Shown: positions 61,548-64,000 of the stretch, in pieces
How positions within the stretch are numbered: position 1 is the stretch's first letter
Layout of the letters: every line of letters begins with the position of its first letter
Assembly (NCBI RefSeq): GCF_000160775.2
Contig: NZ_CM001024.1
Coordinates: forward strand, 1,904,119 to 1,968,118
DNA from: Aeromicrobium marinum DSM 15272
Lineage (GTDB): Bacteria > Actinomycetota > Actinomycetes > Propionibacteriales > Nocardioidaceae
DNA: 64,000 bases
Direction of reading: 5' to 3'
The notes under the pieces: generated by a model
The model's input: only the letters and a program-made list of their open reading frames with translations
Databases searched by the model: none
Told to the model about the DNA's origin: nothing
Program-made: the position numbers and the translations under genes

Positions 61548-61903
61548 CCGGTGCCTCCGATCGTGGTGCCGCGCAGCATCCTGCGCTCCATCTCCTGCAG
61601 GTCGGCCAGGGCCGCCTCGGTGCTCCCGTGGTACAACGAGTGCACCAGCAGGGTCCGCGCGCCGCCGTCGTCCTCGGTGACCCCGAGCGTGAGCGTGCCC
61701 GGCGTGAGGGTGATCAGGATCCCGATCAGCGCGACCTGGTGGTCGTCGGTCGAGGTGAGGCGCAGGCGCACCACCCGGGGGGTGGACGTGTGGCCGGTGG
61801 TGAGGATGTCGACGATGATCGCCCACGACGACGTCACGATCTGACCGACGAACCAGGTCCAGAACGCCACCGCCCGGGCGGGGAAGGTCAGCAGCGTGCT
61901 CAT
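61544..61903 (-). CDS. mnhE: Mrp-type cation antiporter subunit E
   Basis: 119-residue subunit starting MSTLLTFPARAVAFWTWFVG. The region ILITLTPGTLTLGVTEDDGG is diagnostic for MnhE. ATG 61903 overlaps the mnhD stop. Membrane complex component of uncertain direct role. A single N-terminal hydrophobic stretch makes this a short-form MnhE. Confidence 0.9.
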   Translation of the reverse strand: MSTLLTFPARAVAFWTWFVGQIVTSSWAIIVDILTTGHTSTPRVVRLRLTSTDDHQVALIGILITLTPGTLTLGVTEDDGGARTLLVHSLYHGSTEAALADLQEMERRMLRGTTIGGTG

Positions 61904-63393
61904 CGGACCACCGCCGTCACGTAGGGCGTGGTGTCGAGCAGGCCGGCCGCGGCCGTCGAGGTCAGGTCGAGCAGCACCTCGGCCCCCAGGCCGAGCCCGA
62001 GCGTCACGACGGCGAGGACGACCGAGGGGACGACGAGGCTGGTGCGGACCGGGGTGCGCGAGGCGGGGTGCGACGCCTCCGCGGCCTCGTCGGGCCTCGG
62101 ACCGGCGAACACCGCGTTCCAGATCCGCAGCAGGGACAACAGGCTGAGGAGGCTGGCACCGATGACGATCGCGACGACCACGAACCGGTCGGCGTCGACC
62201 GCGGCGAGCACGAGGCTGAGCTTGGCGACGAAACCGGAGAACGGCGGAAGCCCGGCCAGCGAGAGCGCAGCCATTCCGAACGCGGCCGCGAGCAGCGGCT
62301 GGCGCCGCACCAGGCCACGGAGGTCGTCGAGCCGGCCCGTGCCGTGGTGCGTCTCGACCGCGCCGGCCGACAGCAGCAGGGACGCCTTGGCGATCATGTG
62401 GTGCACCAGGTAGAACAGGCCGGCGGCGAGCCCGGCCGGGGTGAACAGGGCGACCCCGACGAGCACGTAGCCGATCCCGCTGATCATGTTGAAGCTGAGG
62501 ATCGACCGCATCGTGTCCTCGCCGACCGCGCCGAGGACACCGACGAGCATCGTGGCGCTGAACATCACGATCCCGATCCACAGGTACCGGTCGTCACCGT
62601 CGAACACGACGGCGTAGATGCGGTAGATCGCGTAGATGGCGACCTTGGTGTGCAGACCCGAGAACAGCGCGGTGACGGCCGGGGAGGTCGACGGGTAGGT
62701 GCGCGCGAGCCAGCCGTGGCTCGGGGCGACGGCCGCCTTCATCGCGAACGCGAACAGGCACACGGCCGTGGCGGCCGCGACGAGGGACGACTCGGCGGCC
62801 GCGCCGGCGAGCTCGGCGAGGTTGACCGTGCCGGCCGTCCCGTAGACCAGCGCGATGCCCGCCAGCAGGACGGTGGAGACGAACAGGTTGAACGTCACGT
62901 ACAGGCGCGACCCGGTGACGGCCTCGGCCGTGCCCTCGCGACGCCGGGAGAGGATCAGCAGGCCGTACGACGGCAGCAGCATGACCTCGACGAAGACGAA
63001 CAGGTTGAACAGGTCGGCGGTGAGCAGCGCACCGTTGACGCCGGCGGTCAACGCCATCACCAGCGGGGCGAAGAGCGGCAGGCGTCCGGTTCCCGCGGCG
63101 ACGGCGAACCACGCGCACACCCCGGTCAGCAGGGCCGTGACCGTGATCATCAGGGCCGACAGCGCGTCACCGACGAACGGGATCGCGATGCCTGCCGGCC
63201 ACGCCCCGACGCTGTGCGCCAGCACCGTGCCGTCGGCCGTGGCCGTCAGGAGCACGGCGCCGCCGACGAGGTTGGCGAGCAGGACCACCCCGAGGAGTGC
63301 GAGCGGCCACCGTGAACCGGGTCGCCCGAACGCGCTGAGACCGGCACCGGCGAGCGGCACCGCGACGAGCAGGGGCATGAGGGCGTCGTTCAT
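61900..63393 (-). CDS. mnhD: Mrp-type cation antiporter subunit D
   Basis: 497-residue polytopic subunit homologous to the NuoL/M/N proton-conducting chains of complex I. About 14 helices; conserved Lys/Glu are in MKAAVAPSHGWLARTYPS and the start MNDALMPLLVAVPLAG is typical. It overlaps mnhC by ATGA. Main cation/proton pathway with MrpA. Confidence 0.94.
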   Translation of the reverse strand: MNDALMPLLVAVPLAGAGLSAFGRPGSRWPLALLGVVLLANLVGGAVLLTATADGTVLAHSVGAWPAGIAIPFVGDALSALMITVTALLTGVCAWFAVAAGTGRLPLFAPLVMALTAGVNGALLTADLFNLFVFVEVMLLPSYGLLILSRRREGTAEAVTGSRLYVTFNLFVSTVLLAGIALVYGTAGTVNLAELAGAAAESSLVAAATAVCLFAFAMKAAVAPSHGWLARTYPSTSPAVTALFSGLHTKVAIYAIYRIYAVVFDGDDRYLWIGIVMFSATMLVGVLGAVGEDTMRSILSFNMISGIGYVLVGVALFTPAGLAAGLFYLVHHMIAKASLLLSAGAVETHHGTGRLDDLRGLVRRQPLLAAAFGMAALSLAGLPPFSGFVAKLSLVLAAVDADRFVVVAIVIGASLLSLLSLLRIWNAVFAGPRPDEAAEASHPASRTPVRTSLVVPSVVLAVVTLGLGLGAEVLLDLTSTAAAGLLDTTPYVTAVVR

Positions 63394-63728
63394 CGCTCCG
63401 CCCCCCGATCGTCGGTCGGTCCCGGCTCGACGTCGTGCTCGTCGTCCTCGCCGGTCACCGCGAGCACCAGCAGGTAGATCGTGATCGCGAACGCGATGAC
63501 GATGGCGGTGAGGACGAAGGCCTGCGGCAGCGCGTCGGCCGTGGTGGCCGGGTCGAGGTCGGTCCCGAGCGGCTCACCCCGACGGTCGGTTCCGCCCGAG
63601 CTGAAGATCAGCAGGTTGACGGCGTGGCTGAGCAGCACGAATCCCAGGATCACGCGCAGGAAGTCGCGCTGCAGGACCATGAACACGGCGCCGGCCACGA
63701 GCACACCGACGGACAGGGCGAGGATCAT
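63390..63728 (-). CDS. mnhC: Mrp-type cation antiporter subunit C
   Basis: 112-residue subunit homologous to NuoK, starting MILALSVGVLVAGAVFMVLQ, with the LLSHAVNLLIFSSG segment and DALPQAFVLTAIVI. Overlaps the upstream subunit gene by four bases. Four C-terminal acid residues are outside the membrane by prediction. Confidence 0.93.
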   Translation of the reverse strand: MILALSVGVLVAGAVFMVLQRDFLRVILGFVLLSHAVNLLIFSSGGTDRRGEPLGTDLDPATTADALPQAFVLTAIVIAFAITIYLLVLAVTGEDDEHDVEPGPTDDRGAER

Positions 63729-64000
63729 CGGCCGGCCCTCTCCGCCGCACGTCGGGCCGACCGGGCGCCCCGCACGCCCGACTCGACCGGCGCCTGGTGA
63801 CGCGACGTGCCCAGCAGGTTGAGGGCGGCGAGGATGACCCCGAACACCGCCAGGTAGACGCCGATGTCGAACACCAGGGAGGTGCTGATCTCGGTGAGGC
63901 CGAGGTCGAGCTTGACCGGTCGCAGGTACGACCCCTCGAGGAGCCCCACGAGCCCGCTCCCGACCGCCACCACGATGCCGCTGCCGGCGATCGCGAGGTA
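63725..64000 (-). CDS. mnhB: Mrp-type antiporter subunit B, or C-terminus of an A-B fusion (partial)
   Basis: Only the C-terminal 91 residues are in the window. LGLTEISTSLVFDIGVYLAV is the MnhB domain signature. In actinobacteria this domain may be fused to MnhA; the N-terminus lies beyond base 64000, so the gene's full form cannot be told. The short basic C-tail (SARRAAERAGR) is cytoplasmic by prediction. Confidence 0.85.
   Translation of the reverse strand, partial: YLAIAGSGIVVAVGSGLVGLLEGSYLRPVKLDLGLTEISTSLVFDIGVYLAVFGVILAALNLLGTSRHQAPVESGVRGARSARRAAERAGR

Noticed and set aside
1-64000. tRNA or rRNA genes
   Set aside because: Intergenic gaps were read on both strands; none shows a cloverleaf or rRNA sequence, and most gaps are too short.

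Overview
The window is chromosomal DNA from a high-GC Gram-positive actinobacterium. The best guess is order Propionibacteriales, Nocardioidaceae (Nocardioides or Aeromicrobium-like). The grounds are strong G/C bias at third codon positions, frequent GTG starts, actinobacterial marker genes (PerM/DUF6350 beside purN, DUF3017 beside folD, a UvrD1/PcrA-M23-sucCD neighbourhood) and many apparently leaderless promoters. About 61 genes are supported, packed tightly, with many 4-base stop/start overlaps. No tRNA, rRNA, insertion sequence, prophage or CRISPR array was found, and no gene-free stretch exceeds 300 bases.

Layout. 1-7.7 kb (minus strand): nucleoside uptake and salvage, namely a BMP-type lipoprotein, ABC ATPase, two permeases, cytidine deaminase, a cytochrome P450 and thymidine phosphorylase (partial). 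7.8-11.3 kb: M20 amidohydrolase, SRPBCC protein and a marR-MFS pair. 11.3-14.8 kb: sdhCAB with a divergent LysR gene, followed by a 2H phosphoesterase, trpS and a divergent galK-pheA pair. 19.4-23 kb: tandem GNAT protein, DHA2 exporter, purU. 23.1-26.7 kb: sulfate ABC importer. 26.7-30.3 kb: an orphan LuxR-type ATPase regulator flanked by two lipoprotein genes that share an almost identical 17-bp palindrome. 30.2-38.5 kb: MFS exporter, winged-helix protein, mdh, DUF3017, folD, secreted CocE-like hydrolase with a divergent TetR gene, EamA transporter.

38.5-51.7 kb: a conserved actinobacterial core block, purH-purN-perM, sucD-sucC, M23 peptidase and the PcrA/UvrD1 helicase. It is interrupted here by a membrane-anchored sigma-like sensor, an alpha/beta hydrolase, a small B12-domain-like protein and a CDP-alcohol phosphatidyltransferase/VTT pair. 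51.9-60.9 kb: GntR with a 13-codon upstream ORF, GNAT, MpaB-like oxygenase with divergent TetR, glucose-6-phosphate dehydrogenase, a second TetR/hydrolase pair with a perfect operator, a BenE transporter and a two-domain SDR reductase. 60.9-64 kb: an Mrp/Mnh cation-proton antiporter operon (G, F, E, D, C, part of B or A-B) running off the right edge.

Points of most interest: two very long hairpins at convergent gene ends sharing an ACCCAGAA core (15.8 and 33.8 kb); the LuxR/two-lipoprotein module with a matching palindrome; the sigma-like domain fused to a transmembrane sensor; the 13-codon ORF overlapping a GntR gene; and 13 strict TANNNT-N6/7-RTG leaderless promoters plus weaker variants. 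All functional calls are from reading the sequence and remembered family knowledge; no database search was run.
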